A DNA stretch of 64,000 nucleotides from Pseudoxanthomonas kaohsiungensis (GTDB taxonomy: Bacteria; Pseudomonadota; Gammaproteobacteria; Xanthomonadales; Xanthomonadaceae): the NCBI RefSeq assembly GCF_010211765.1, contig NZ_PDWO01000001.1, positions 434,001 through 498,000 of the forward strand, given 5' to 3'. The notes beneath the pieces are model-generated. The model did not search any database and was not told where the DNA came from. It was given only the letters and a program-made list of their open reading frames with translations. Within the stretch, counting starts at the first letter, position 1. Each line of letters starts with the position of its first letter. The position numbers and the translations under genes were made by a program. Positions 27,665 to 37,282 of the stretch are shown piece after piece.

Positions 27665-28486
27665 ATGGCCAGGGCCGGACAGGGTCGCGACGAAGTGCCG
27701 CGCGCCCCGCGTGGCCCGCTCGCGCTCGCCCTGCTGGCCATCGCCTTCGCCTGCGGTCTGGCCCTGTTCGCCTCGCTCGGGGCCTGGCAGGTGCAGCGCC
27801 TGCAGTGGAAGCACGACCTGGTCGCCCGGGTGGAGGCGCGCATCCACGCCGAGCCGGTGGCCGCGCCCGACGCCGCCGCCTGGACCGCCGCGGCGCCAGA
27901 AGACCACGAGTACCGGCGCGTTCGCCTGCACGGCCGCTGGCTGGGCGGCCGCGACACCCGCGTGCAGGCGGTGACCGAAGCCGGCGCCGGACGCTGGCTG
28001 CTGCGCCCGTTGCTGCGCGACGACGGCAGCGTGGTCCTGGTCAACCTGGGCTACGTGCCCGAAGACTGGCAGGCGCCCGCACCGGCGAACGGTCCGGTCG
28101 AAGTCACCGGGCTGCTGCGCCTGACCGAACCGGCGGGTGGATTCCTGCGCGACAATGTGCCGGCGCAGGAGCGCTGGTACTCCCGCGACGTGGCGGCCAT
28201 CGCCGCCCATCGCGGCCTCGCCGGTGCGGCGCCCTACTTCGTCGATGCGGACGCGGCCTCGGCGGCGCAGGCCGGCACGCCCTGGCCGCGCGGCGGCCTG
28301 ACGGTGGTACGGTTCCGCGACAACCACCTGGGCTACGCGCTGACCTGGTTCGCGCTGGCCCTGCTGGTGGCCGGCGGCGCGTGGCGTTTCGCGCTGGAGG
28401 AAGCGCGCATCCGCCGGCGCTGGCGGCTGGAACCGGCCACGGAGGCCCACGATGCGGCGGATGGCGACAACCCGCGTGCCCGATAA
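27665..28486 (+). CDS. SURF1 family protein
   Basis: 273 aa. SURF1-type factors help insert heme into terminal oxidases. The architecture is two helices, about residues 20-40 and 225-245, flanking a soluble domain in the periplasm. Family signatures include LFASLGAWQVQRLQWK, the GxW segment RVRLHGRWLG, VLVNLGYVP and the C-terminal NNHLGYALTWF-like RDNHLGYALTWFALA. It follows cyoD by 29 bp, so it probably serves this oxidase. cyoE, the usual fifth gene, is absent. The ATG at 27665 was chosen over upstream codons that overlap cyoD. Confidence 0.88.
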   Translation: MARAGQGRDEVPRAPRGPLALALLAIAFACGLALFASLGAWQVQRLQWKHDLVARVEARIHAEPVAAPDAAAWTAAAPEDHEYRRVRLHGRWLGGRDTRVQAVTEAGAGRWLLRPLLRDDGSVVLVNLGYVPEDWQAPAPANGPVEVTGLLRLTEPAGGFLRDNVPAQERWYSRDVAAIAAHRGLAGAAPYFVDADAASAAQAGTPWPRGGLTVVRFRDNHLGYALTWFALALLVAGGAWRFALEEARIRRRWRLEPATEAHDAADGDNPRAR

Positions 28487-29816
28487 GCGCCAGGCGATCG
28501 AGTCGGCCCGCACCGATACCGCCCGTGGCGCCGGCGTGCGCAACATGCAGCAGCTGATCCAGTTGCGCTGGATCGCGCTGGTCGGGCAGCTGGCCACCAT
28601 CCTGTTCGTCCATTTCGTGCTTGGGATCGCCCTGCCACTGGCGACGATGCTCGGCGTCGCCGCCTGCCTGGCCGCCTTCAACCTGGCCAGCCTGCTCTAC
28701 TGGCGCCCGCGCCAGGACGTGGGCGATGCGGCACTGCTGGCGGCACTGCTGGTCGACGTGGCGGCCTTGACCGCGCAGCTGTACCTGAGCGGCGGCATCA
28801 CCAATCCGTTCGTGTTCCTGTTCCTGCTGCAGGTGGCGGTCGGCGCGGTGCTGCTGCCGGGCTGGGCCGCCTGGGTGGTGGTGGCGGCCAGCTGCGCCGG
28901 GGTGCTCGGACTGGTCGTCTTCCCCGGCCCGGTCACCATCGCCGCCAATCCCGAACAGGGCATCGGCGATGCCTACGTCCAGGGCCTGCTGGCCTGCTTC
29001 CTGCTCACCGCGGTGCTGGCGGGGCTGTTCATCGGCCGCATCGCGCGGATCCTGCGCGTGCGCGACGCACGCCTGGCCGACCTGCGCCAGCAGGCGGCAG
29101 AGGAGGAACACATCGTGCGCATGGGCTTGCTGGCCTCCGGGGCCGCGCACGAGCTGGGCACGCCGCTGGCCACGCTCTCGGTGCTGCTGGGCGACTGGCG
29201 GCGCATGGCGCCGTTCACCGAACACCCCGAGCTGCAGCAGGACCTGGACGAGATGCAGACCCAGCTGGCGCGCTGCAAGGCGATCGTCACCGGCATCCTG
29301 CTGTCGGCCGGCGACACCCGCGGCGAGGCGCCGGCACAGACCACCCTGGCGGTGTTCCTGGACGAGCTGGTCAGCGAATGGAGCGCCACGCGCCCGGTCG
29401 GCGTGCTCGACTACCGCCGCCACCTCGACCAGGACCTGCCGATCGTCTCCGACTCCGGGCTCAAGCAGATGATCGGCAACATCCTGGACAACGCGCTGGA
29501 GGCCTCGCCGGACTGGGTCGGGCTGGAAGTCAGCCGCCAGGGCGAGGACGGCGAAACGCTGCGCCTGAAGGTGAGCGACGCCGGAACGGGCTTCACCGCC
29601 GAGACCCTGGCCAATTTCGGCAAGCCCTACAATTCCAGCAAGGGGCGCCCGGGCGGCGGCCTGGGCCTGTTCCTCTCGCTCAACGTCGCCCGCAGCTTCG
29701 GCGGCCGCCTGTACGCGGCCAACCGCGTCCCGCGCGGCGCCGAGGTGGTGCTGGAGCTGCCGCTATCCGCGCTGGCCCTGCCCGCGCAAGAACCGGACGG
29801 ATCGATCGATGGTTGA
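28452..29816 (+). CDS. regB: RegB/PrrB-type redox-sensing histidine kinase
   Basis: 454 aa. Six hydrophobic helices (residues about 40-200) contain GGITNPF at 114-120, the heptapeptide that binds quinone in RegB. The H-box GAAHELGTPLA has His233. Cys275 (QLARCKAIV) lies where RegB has its redox-active cysteine. The ATP domain has N and G boxes (IGNILDNALEA, DAGTGF, GGGLGLFLS). It should report quinone redox state to RegA. The frame overlaps the SURF1 gene by 35 nt; starts at codons 4 or 32 are possible. Placement after cyoABCD-SURF1 suggests it senses and controls this branch. Confidence 0.92.
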   Translation: MRRMATTRVPDKRQAIESARTDTARGAGVRNMQQLIQLRWIALVGQLATILFVHFVLGIALPLATMLGVAACLAAFNLASLLYWRPRQDVGDAALLAALLVDVAALTAQLYLSGGITNPFVFLFLLQVAVGAVLLPGWAAWVVVAASCAGVLGLVVFPGPVTIAANPEQGIGDAYVQGLLACFLLTAVLAGLFIGRIARILRVRDARLADLRQQAAEEEHIVRMGLLASGAAHELGTPLATLSVLLGDWRRMAPFTEHPELQQDLDEMQTQLARCKAIVTGILLSAGDTRGEAPAQTTLAVFLDELVSEWSATRPVGVLDYRRHLDQDLPIVSDSGLKQMIGNILDNALEASPDWVGLEVSRQGEDGETLRLKVSDAGTGFTAETLANFGKPYNSSKGRPGGGLGLFLSLNVARSFGGRLYAANRVPRGAEVVLELPLSALALPAQEPDGSIDG

Positions 29817-30354
29817 AGATACCGCCCCACGCCGCCTGCTGGTAGTCGAGGACGACGAAGCGTTCGCCCGGACCCTGATCCGTTCCTTCGAACGGCGGGG
29901 CTACGAAGTCCGCCACGCCACCGGCCAGGCCGAACTGGAGCTCGCGCTGCGCGACTTCGCCCCGGGCTACGCGGTGGTCGACCTGAAGCTGGCCGGCGGC
30001 AGCTCCGGGCTGAGCTGCGTGCAGGCGCTGCATGCGCACGATCCGGCGATGCTGATCGTGGTGCTCACCGGCTATGCCAGCATCGCCACCGCGGTGGAGG
30101 CGATCAAGCTCGGCGCGTGCCACTACCTCGCCAAGCCGTCCAACACCGACGACATCGAGGCCGCGTTCGGTCGCGCCGAGGGCAACGCCCAGGTCGGCCT
30201 GGGCGAGCGCCCCACGTCGATCAAGACCCTGGAGTGGGAGCGCATCCACGAGGTGCTGGCAGAGACCGGCTTCAACGTCTCGGAAACCGCCCGCCGCCTG
30301 GGCATGCACCGGCGCACGCTGGCGCGCAAGCTGGGCAAGCAGCAGGTCAAGTAG
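29809..30354 (+). CDS. regA: RegA/PrrA/ActR-type response regulator
   Basis: 181 aa. The receiver domain has the acidic pair (VVEDDEAF), phosphoacceptor Asp58 (YAVVDLK), Thr in VLTGYAS and Lys in LAKPSN. The C-terminal Fis-type HTH (NVSETARRLGMHRRTLARKL) is nearly the invariant RegA/PrrA recognition helix. It overlaps regB by 8 nt. In other proteobacteria this pair controls respiration, carbon and nitrogen fixation genes according to redox; here cyo and sdh are likely targets, though no RegA site was confirmed. Confidence 0.94.
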   Translation: MVEDTAPRRLLVVEDDEAFARTLIRSFERRGYEVRHATGQAELELALRDFAPGYAVVDLKLAGGSSGLSCVQALHAHDPAMLIVVLTGYASIATAVEAIKLGACHYLAKPSNTDDIEAAFGRAEGNAQVGLGERPTSIKTLEWERIHEVLAETGFNVSETARRLGMHRRTLARKLGKQQVK

Positions 30355-30568
30355 CGCCCGATCGTCGCGGCGCTGCCCCCCAATCGCGGCGAGCTCCTGC
30401 CTCCGACTAACCGCGTGTCGTCCAATTGGACAGTTTGCATGAGTCAAGGACGGGAGGCGTCGGCGGTTCCGTTCGGGTGCAAGGCGGTGCATGCGCCGGC
30501 CTCGAAGCGCCGATCCGTGGGTAGCCGGGACTCAAGAGCGGCGGCGAACGCAGCTCCGGACGGGGCCA

Positions 30569-30671
30569 CCGTTCTGCCGCCATGGGGGTCGTCGCTCGCG
30601 CCGGCGTCCCTGCCTCAGCTCGCGACCGCGGCACATCCCTGTGCCGCTCGACCCCCATGGCGACAGAACGG
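30569..30671 (+). repeat. Nested palindrome A1
   Basis: Arms at 30569-30591 and 30649-30671 pair over 22 of 23 positions. The 57-nt loop contains its own 8-bp hairpin GCGGCACA/TGTGCCGC with loop TCCC (30628-30647). The loop can be aligned with that of element A2 read on the other strand, from a CCTG-CT...CTCG stretch through GGCACATCC to TGTGCC, mostly with transition differences and one 1-nt gap. The arms of A1 and A2 are unrelated in sequence. Confidence 0.75.
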
Positions 30672-30698
30672 CGTCCTTTCGGCCCGTTCGGCGCATGT

Positions 30699-30802
30699 CT
30701 TCGATCATTGCCGGGACCTCAGCAATAGGGCGTTCCTTAAAGATTCGGGGGACGGTGACGGCGAAGCACCATCCCATCCCGCCGTCACCCCATCGATCGA
30801 AG
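30699..30802. repeat. Third, weaker nested palindrome between A1 and A2
   Basis: Arms CTTCGATC (30699-30706) and GATCGAAG (30795-30802) enclose a second perfect 9-bp stem GGTGACGGC/GCCGTCACC (30754-30762 and 30781-30789). Size is close to A1 and A2, but the core GGCACATCC is absent, so family membership is doubtful. Confidence 0.4.
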
Positions 30803-30831
30803 CCACGACCTCGAAGATCACCGAGGACGCC

Positions 30832-30928
30832 GTGTCCTGGGGAGAGGGTCCAAGTGGCACATGGATGTGCCACGACCCGAGTAAAGACAGGATGTCGTCC
30901 CGAGGGATGGGCCCTCTCCCCAGGGCAC
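30832..30928 (-). repeat. Nested palindrome A2
   Basis: Arms at 30832-30848 and 30912-30928 pair over 16 of 17 positions, and to 21 if one G-U pair is allowed. The loop of about 55-63 nt holds a perfect 9-bp hairpin GTGGCACAT/ATGTGCCAC (30854-30873). The core is in opposite orientation to that of A1. Confidence 0.75.
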
Positions 30929-31026
30929 GGCGGCCCCTTCCGAAGCCGACGCTTCAACCAACCGGCCCCTAAAGCCGGCCCGCGCTTCCAGCGTCGCCCG
31001 CCCGACACGCGGCGCGGAACAAGGCC

Positions 31027-31054
31027 AAAAAAAAGCCCGGCGATGCCGGGCTTT
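31027..31054 (-). terminator. Rho-independent terminator of the sdh operon
   Basis: Stem AAGCCCGGC/GCCGGGCTT with loop GAT, followed on the minus strand by a run of eight T. It starts about 26 bp after the sdhB stop codon. Confidence 0.92.
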
Positions 31055-31079
31055 TCCAGTAGCTCGAATCAACCGCGCA

Positions 31080-31862
31080 TCAGGCGCGGCGCGCCATCAT
31101 CAGCTTCTTGATCTCGGCAATTGCCAATGCCGGGTTCAGGCCCTTCGGACAGGTCCGCGCGCAGTTCATGATGGTGTGGCAGCGGTAGAGCTTGAACGGA
31201 TCTTCCAGGTCGTCCAGGCGCGCACCGGTGTCCTCGTCGCGCGAATCGATGATCCAGCGGTAGGCCTGCAGCAGGATCGCCGGGCCCAGGTAGCGCTCGC
31301 CGTTCCACCAGTAGCTGGGGCAGCTGGTCGAGCAGCAGGCGCACAGGATGCACTCGTACAGGCCGTCCAGCTTCTTGCGGTCCTCCGGCGACTGCAGCCG
31401 CTCGCGGTCCGGCGGCGCCGGCGTCTGGGTGCGGATCCACGGTTTGATCGAAGCGTACTGCGCGTAGAAATGGGTCAGGTCCGGGACCAGGTCCTTGACC
31501 ACGCTCATGTGCGGCAGCGGGTAGATCGGCACCTCGGCCTTGCCGCAGTCGGCGATCGCCTTGGTGCAGGCCAGCGTGTTGGTGCCGTCGATGTTCATCG
31601 CGCACGAACCGCAGATGCCCTCGCGGCAGGACCGGCGGAAGGTCAGGGTCGGGTCGATCTCGTTCTTGATCTTGATCAGCGCGTCCAGGACCATTGGACC
31701 GCACGCCGCCAGGTCGACCTCGTAGGTGTCGGTGCGCGGATTGGCGCCGTCGTCCGGGCTCCAGCGGTAGACCTTGAAGGTGCGCGGGTTCTTCGCGCCC
31801 TTGGCCGGGAAGTGCTTGCCCTTCCGGACCGTGGAATTCTTCGGGAGACTGAACTCTGCCAT
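31080..31862 (-). CDS. sdhB: Succinate dehydrogenase iron-sulfur subunit
   Basis: 260 aa. It passes electrons from the SdhA flavin to quinone through three clusters. The 2Fe-2S motif is [15 protein letters not shown] with a distal Cys in NTLAC; the 4Fe-4S motif is [16 protein letters not shown]; the last cysteines are in [15 protein letters not shown]. The N-terminus is about 20 residues longer and more basic than E. coli SdhB. Last gene of the operon, 98 bp after sdhA; that gap shows no gene. Confidence 0.97.
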   Translation of the reverse strand: MAEFSLPKNSTVRKGKHFPAKGAKNPRTFKVYRWSPDDGANPRTDTYEVDLAACGPMVLDALIKIKNEIDPTLTFRRSCREGICGSCAMNIDGTNTLACTKAIADCGKAEVPIYPLPHMSVVKDLVPDLTHFYAQYASIKPWIRTQTPAPPDRERLQSPEDRKKLDGLYECILCACCSTSCPSYWWNGERYLGPAILLQAYRWIIDSRDEDTGARLDDLEDPFKLYRCHTIMNCARTCPKGLNPALAIAEIKKLMMARRA

Positions 31863-31960
31863 GGCTGATCTCGTTGGCTCAGGCGGCCCGCGGTGCGAGC
31901 GTGGCGCGCGCGGTGCCGCGTGCGTCGTGGAGGGTGGCGGTCTGGCGCTGCATCGCGGCC

Positions 31961-33751
<1,791 letters not shown>

Positions 33752-33775
33752 CGGGTCTGTATTCCTTTGCGCGGC

Positions 33776-34177
33776 TCAGCCGGCCAGCGCGATGCGGGCG
33801 ACGGCGAAGATGCTGACGATCGCGCCGAGCACCGCGATGAACTTCACGCCGGTCTGCAGGACCAGGGCGAGCAGCGAATGGTGGATGTAGTCCTCGAGGA
33901 TCACCTGGAGGCCGAGCTGCGCGTGCCAGAACATCGCCACCAGGAAGCCGACCAGCAGCACGGCATTCCACGGCCGCGACACCGCGTCGGCGGCGGTCAG
34001 GTAGTCGCTGCCGACCAGGCCGATGACGAACCAGACGAACCACAGGCCCAGCAGCGCCAGTGCGGTGGCGGTCAGGCGCTGGTGGATGAAATGCTCGGTG
34101 CCGGTCTTGGCCGACCCCAGGCCGCGCACGTCCTTCAGCGGCGTGCGGTAACGGTTGCCCCTGTTGCCGGCATTCAT
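33776..34177 (-). CDS. sdhD: Succinate dehydrogenase membrane anchor subunit
   Basis: 133 aa, three helices. The N-terminal segment ends in [23 protein letters not shown], and [16 protein letters not shown] provides the expected heme-b histidine and the conserved Asp-Tyr of the quinone pocket. ATGA overlap with sdhC sets the start at 34177. Confidence 0.94.
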   Translation of the reverse strand: MNAGNRGNRYRTPLKDVRGLGSAKTGTEHFIHQRLTATALALLGLWFVWFVIGLVGSDYLTAADAVSRPWNAVLLVGFLVAMFWHAQLGLQVILEDYIHHSLLALVLQTGVKFIAVLGAIVSIFAVARIALAG

Positions 34178-34566
34178 GCGGCACCTCCGTTCAATGCAAG
34201 GGTCCAGATCGCAGCGGTGATCACCAGGCTGCCGACCACCGCAAGCCAGCTGCTGCGGACGAAGGCCGGAATGCTGTGGCCGATGGCGAAGTCCTGCACC
34301 AGGTGGCGGATTCCATTGCAGATGTGGTAGCTGAACGCCCAGCTCCAGCCGAACAGGAACACCTTGCCGTACCAGGCGCCGGCCACGCCGGTGAAGCAGG
34401 CCCAGGCATCGGGGCCGAGCATCAGGGACAGCAGGCCCGCGGCGATGACCAGCGCACCGGCGGCCAGGACCATGCCGGTGGCGCGGTGCAGGATCGAGGT
34501 CACCATCTGGATCTGCCAGCGGTACACCTGCAGGTGCGGTGACAGGGGGCGTTCGCGGCTGCTCAT
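34174..34566 (-). CDS. sdhC: Succinate dehydrogenase cytochrome b556 subunit
   Basis: 130 aa, three helices. The family motif [12 protein letters not shown] followed by [11 protein letters not shown] is at the N-terminus; [10 protein letters not shown] carries the heme ligand region of helix 2. It starts 54 bp after the SdhAF4-like gene. Confidence 0.95.
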   Translation of the reverse strand: MSSRERPLSPHLQVYRWQIQMVTSILHRATGMVLAAGALVIAAGLLSLMLGPDAWACFTGVAGAWYGKVFLFGWSWAFSYHICNGIRHLVQDFAIGHSIPAFVRSSWLAVVGSLVITAAIWTLALNGGAA

Positions 34567-34620
34567 CGGCAGGTTCGTCTCGGCTGTGCGGCACGCGGCC
34601 GCGTGGCTGTTGGCGCGGCG

Positions 34621-34797
34621 TCAGAAATCGACGCAGCGTCCGTTCTTTTCCCAATCACCGTAGCGGGTCGGCTCCGGTCCGTCGCGCCCGCCGAACTCCC
34701 GCGGCCTGGACTTGCCCGCGTCGCGGTCGGCGGGCGGCTGTGTTCCATCCTCCGGCGCGCCGGCAGGCTCGGGAACCGCGGGGCTTTGACCTATCAT
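34621..34797 (-). CDS. DUF1674/SdhAF4-like succinate dehydrogenase assembly factor
   Basis: 58 aa. The C-terminal REFGGRDGPEPTRYGDWEKNGR-C-x-D-F region is the diagnostic DUF1674 motif shared with eukaryotic SDHAF4, which protects flavinylated SdhA before assembly. The N-terminal 30 residues are Pro/Ala-rich and variable. The ATG at 34797 has AAGGAG upstream. First gene of the sdh operon, which supports the role. It is only 41 bp from the divergent ygfZ start, a short gap with AAAATTTTAA at its centre where both promoters must overlap. Confidence 0.9.
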   Translation of the reverse strand: MIGQSPAVPEPAGAPEDGTQPPADRDAGKSRPREFGGRDGPEPTRYGDWEKNGRCVDF

Positions 34798-34838
34798 GGG
34801 ACTCCTTGCAACGCACAAAATTTTAAGCCCCGGTCAAC

Positions 34839-35717
34839 GTGCCTGACAACCAGCCTTTCGTATCCCCCTTGAATCCGCCGGGTTTTTTCCCGCTCGACGA
34901 CCATTCGGTGCTCGCGCTGGAGGGTCCGGAGGCGATTGCGTTCGCCCACGCGCAGTTTTCCAGCGACGTGACCGCGCTGGCCGTCGGGCACTGGCAATGG
35001 AGCACCTGGCTCACCGCCAAGGGACGGGTCCTGGCCGTATTCGCGCTGCTGCGCACCGGCGAGCATGCGTTGCGGCTGGTGCTGCCGGACGTCGATGCGG
35101 CGGAGCTGGCCGATGCGCTTCGTCGCTACGTGTTCCGGCGCAAGGTCACGCTCGCCGCCCGGCCCGACCTGCGCGTGACCGGCGCATTCGCCGCGCCCGC
35201 GCAGGCGCGCGGACCGCTGCTGGCCGGCGACGAAGCCAACGGCCTGGAGCTGGACTACGGCACGGCCGCGCTGCCGCGTACGCTGCGCCTGGCGGGCGGA
35301 CCTGGCGCCATCGAACCAGCGTCGACCGAGGCCTGGTCGGTCGCCGACCTGCGCCTGGGCCTGCCGCGCCTGCCGCCGTCGCAGCGCGAACAATGGACCC
35401 CGCAGCAGCTGGCCCTGGACAGGCTGGCGGCCTTCAGCGTGAAGAAGGGCTGCTATCCGGGCCAGGAGATCGTCGCCCGCACCCATTTCCTGGGCCGGGC
35501 CAAGCGTGAGCTGCTGTTGCTGCAGGTGGCCGACGCCGCCGAGCCGGGCGCCGCGGTGCTCCAGGCCGGCCAGGCGATCGGAAGCCTGGCCAGCGCGGCG
35601 GGCCGGTCGCCCCGCTACGCCCTGGCGGTGGTGCCGCTGGAGCGCGCAGACGGTCCGCTGAAGGTGGCCGATACGCCGGTGCGGGTCGAGCCGTTCGTGG
35701 AGGGGTTCGCCCGCTGA
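34839..35717 (+). CDS. ygfZ: Folate-binding Fe-S cluster repair protein YgfZ
   Basis: 292 aa, related to GcvT. YgfZ uses folate to help make or repair certain Fe-S enzymes. The hallmark KGCYPGQE is at residues 203-210 with Cys205 conserved. The frame begins with GTG at 34839. Divergent pairing with the sdh operon is suggestive, because SdhB carries three Fe-S clusters. A GTAG-type palindrome begins 27 bp after the stop. Confidence 0.93.
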   Translation: MPDNQPFVSPLNPPGFFPLDDHSVLALEGPEAIAFAHAQFSSDVTALAVGHWQWSTWLTAKGRVLAVFALLRTGEHALRLVLPDVDAAELADALRRYVFRRKVTLAARPDLRVTGAFAAPAQARGPLLAGDEANGLELDYGTAALPRTLRLAGGPGAIEPASTEAWSVADLRLGLPRLPPSQREQWTPQQLALDRLAAFSVKKGCYPGQEIVARTHFLGRAKRELLLLQVADAAEPGAAVLQAGQAIGSLASAAGRSPRYALAVVPLERADGPLKVADTPVRVEPFVEGFAR

Positions 35718-35743
35718 GCGTCAGTGTGCAATGACGTCGGAGC

Positions 35744-35765
35744 AGCGGGGCAAGCCCCGCTCTAC
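35744..35765 (-). repeat. GTAG-type palindromic repeat (SMAG-like), single
   Basis: 22-nt unit: GTAG, then AGCGGGGC/GCCCCGCT stem halves around TT, read on the minus strand. It lies between convergent ygfZ and the MalK-like gene. Confidence 0.85.
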
Positions 35766-35818
35766 GCGTCGGAAGCCGGCGGCGCCAACCCGGCCAGTGC
35801 GCGGCGCCTTGGACAGGC

Positions 35819-36898
35819 TCAGGCCGCCAGGCGCAGGCCGCTGCCGGGATCGAAGAAGTGCAGGTGCGCCGGATCGGCGCGCAGGCTCAGCCGGGTGCCG
35901 GGTTCGGGCAGGCCCTGGGGCGGCAGGCGCGAGACCAGCACGCGGCCGGCGAAATCCAGGTGCAGGAAGGCCTCGCTGCCGACCGGCTCGACCACGTCCA
36001 CCCGCGCCTGCAGCCCCTCCCCGGCCGCCGGCAGCAGGTGTTCCGGGCGCACGCCCAGGGTGACGCGCCGACCGAGCCAGGCGCCGGGGACCTCCGCGCC
36101 CGGCAGCGGCACGTCGCCCTGCCCGTCCAGCACCAGGCGCAGGCCGTCGGCCGCGCGCAGCTCGCCCTCGAGCACGTTCATCGCCGGGCTGCCGAGGAAG
36201 CCGGCCACGAACAGGTTGGCCGGCCGCTCGTACAGCGCCATCGGCGTATCGATCTGCTGGATGCGGCCCGCGTCCAGGACCACGATCCGCTGGCCGAGGG
36301 TCATCGCCTCGACCTGGTCATGGGTGACGTAGACCATGGTGGTGCCCAGGCGCTGGTGCAGCCGCGCGATCTCGGTGCGGGTGGAATGGCGCAGCTTCGC
36401 GTCGAGGTTGGACAGCGGCTCGTCCAGCAGGAACACCGACGGCTCGCGCACCAGCGCCCGGCCCAGCGCCACGCGCTGGCGCTGGCCGCCGGACATTTCC
36501 CGCGGGCGCTTGCCGAGCATGTCCTGCAGGCCCAGCATCGCCGCCGCGTCGGCTACCCGCCGGTCCAGCTCGGCGCGCGGGGTGCCGCGCAGCTTCAGTC
36601 CGAAGGCCAGGTTCTCGGCGACGGTCATGTGCGGATACAGCGCATAGCTCTGGAAGACCATGGCGATGTCGCGGTCCTTCGGCGCCACGTCATTGACCAC
36701 CCGCTCACCGATGCGCAGGGTGCCCGACGTGATCTCCTCCAGCCCGGCGATCATCCGCAGCAGCGTCGACTTGCCGCAGCCGGACGGACCGACCAGCACC
36801 ATCAGTTCGCCATCGGCGATCTCGAAGGTGGCGCCGTGCACCGCCACCTGGCCGTTGCCGTAGACCTTGCGGACCTGGTCCAGCTGAAGACCCGCCAT
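35819..36898 (-). CDS. Sugar ABC transporter ATP-binding protein (MalK/UgpC type)
   Basis: 359 aa. Residues 1-235 are the ABC ATPase: Walker A GPSGCGKSTLL, signature MSGGQRQRVALGRAL, Walker B VFLLDEPLSNLDAKLR, H-loop VTHDQVEAMT. The rest is the MalK-type regulatory OB domain (LGVRPEHL, LHFFDP). It energises sugar importers and can serve several. The only matching permeases in the window are MalF/MalG-like genes at 47.7-49.4 kb, which have no ATPase of their own. The ATG at 36898 has GGGAGG upstream. Divergent from zwf. Confidence 0.93.
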   Translation of the reverse strand: MAGLQLDQVRKVYGNGQVAVHGATFEIADGELMVLVGPSGCGKSTLLRMIAGLEEITSGTLRIGERVVNDVAPKDRDIAMVFQSYALYPHMTVAENLAFGLKLRGTPRAELDRRVADAAAMLGLQDMLGKRPREMSGGQRQRVALGRALVREPSVFLLDEPLSNLDAKLRHSTRTEIARLHQRLGTTMVYVTHDQVEAMTLGQRIVVLDAGRIQQIDTPMALYERPANLFVAGFLGSPAMNVLEGELRAADGLRLVLDGQGDVPLPGAEVPGAWLGRRVTLGVRPEHLLPAAGEGLQARVDVVEPVGSEAFLHLDFAGRVLVSRLPPQGLPEPGTRLSLRADPAHLHFFDPGSGLRLAA

Positions 36899-37282
36899 CG
36901 TGACCTCCCGGGAATACGTATGCATGGCCCGCGCGCGACCTCCGCCCGGCCGCTCCGATGATGTCACGCGGCAGCATCCGCTGGCGACCGGACGCGCCTG
37001 GCAGGCGCAATGGCGAGCTGCCGCCGCCGGCCCGCGCGACAACGCCTGCGCATCGACGACCCATCCTGCGGCGGCGCGCTACGGGCCCGCGAAGGGCACC
37101 GGCGACCATGCGCGGCAGGATGTTGGCTACCGTTTCCGTGGACACGGTTTTGACCACTGGACAAGAAGCGCGGCGGACCGCCATATTTCCCAAGTTAAGG
37201 CACGGCCGCACGGAGCACCCGGACGCCCCGCCACCACGCCCGTCCCCCGGGCACGCCCCCACCGAAAGAAGCCACGGAACCG
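36899..37282. other. Divergent control region, MalK-like gene and zwf
   Basis: 384 bp without a gene. The AT-richer part, 37125-37200, includes GCTACCGTTTCC and GGTTTTGACC stretches and probably holds the zwf promoter. No perfect LacI-type or HexR-type palindrome was found. Confidence 0.4.

Larger units (their letters stand above)
30355..31079. other. 725-bp non-coding region with serial nested palindromes
   Basis: No gene is supported: frames on both strands are Arg/Pro-rich and run through palindromes. Contents from left: a 12-bp palindrome GTCCAATTGGAC at 30420-30431; three roughly 100-bp palindromic units at 30569-30671, 30699-30802 and 30832-30928, listed separately; and the sdh terminator at 31027-31054. 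No strong promoter was seen. It separates regA (plus) from the end of sdhB (minus). Confidence 0.6.

Noticed and set aside
30415-31111. Frames on both strands of the regA-sdhB gap
   Set aside because: They run through palindromes A1 and A2 and have Arg/Pro-rich translations without ribosome sites; likely repeat-derived spurious frames.
37128-37160. Possible HexR or LacI site before zwf
   Set aside because: GCTACCGTTTCC and GGTTTTGACC resemble half-sites, but neither forms a palindrome matching either consensus.
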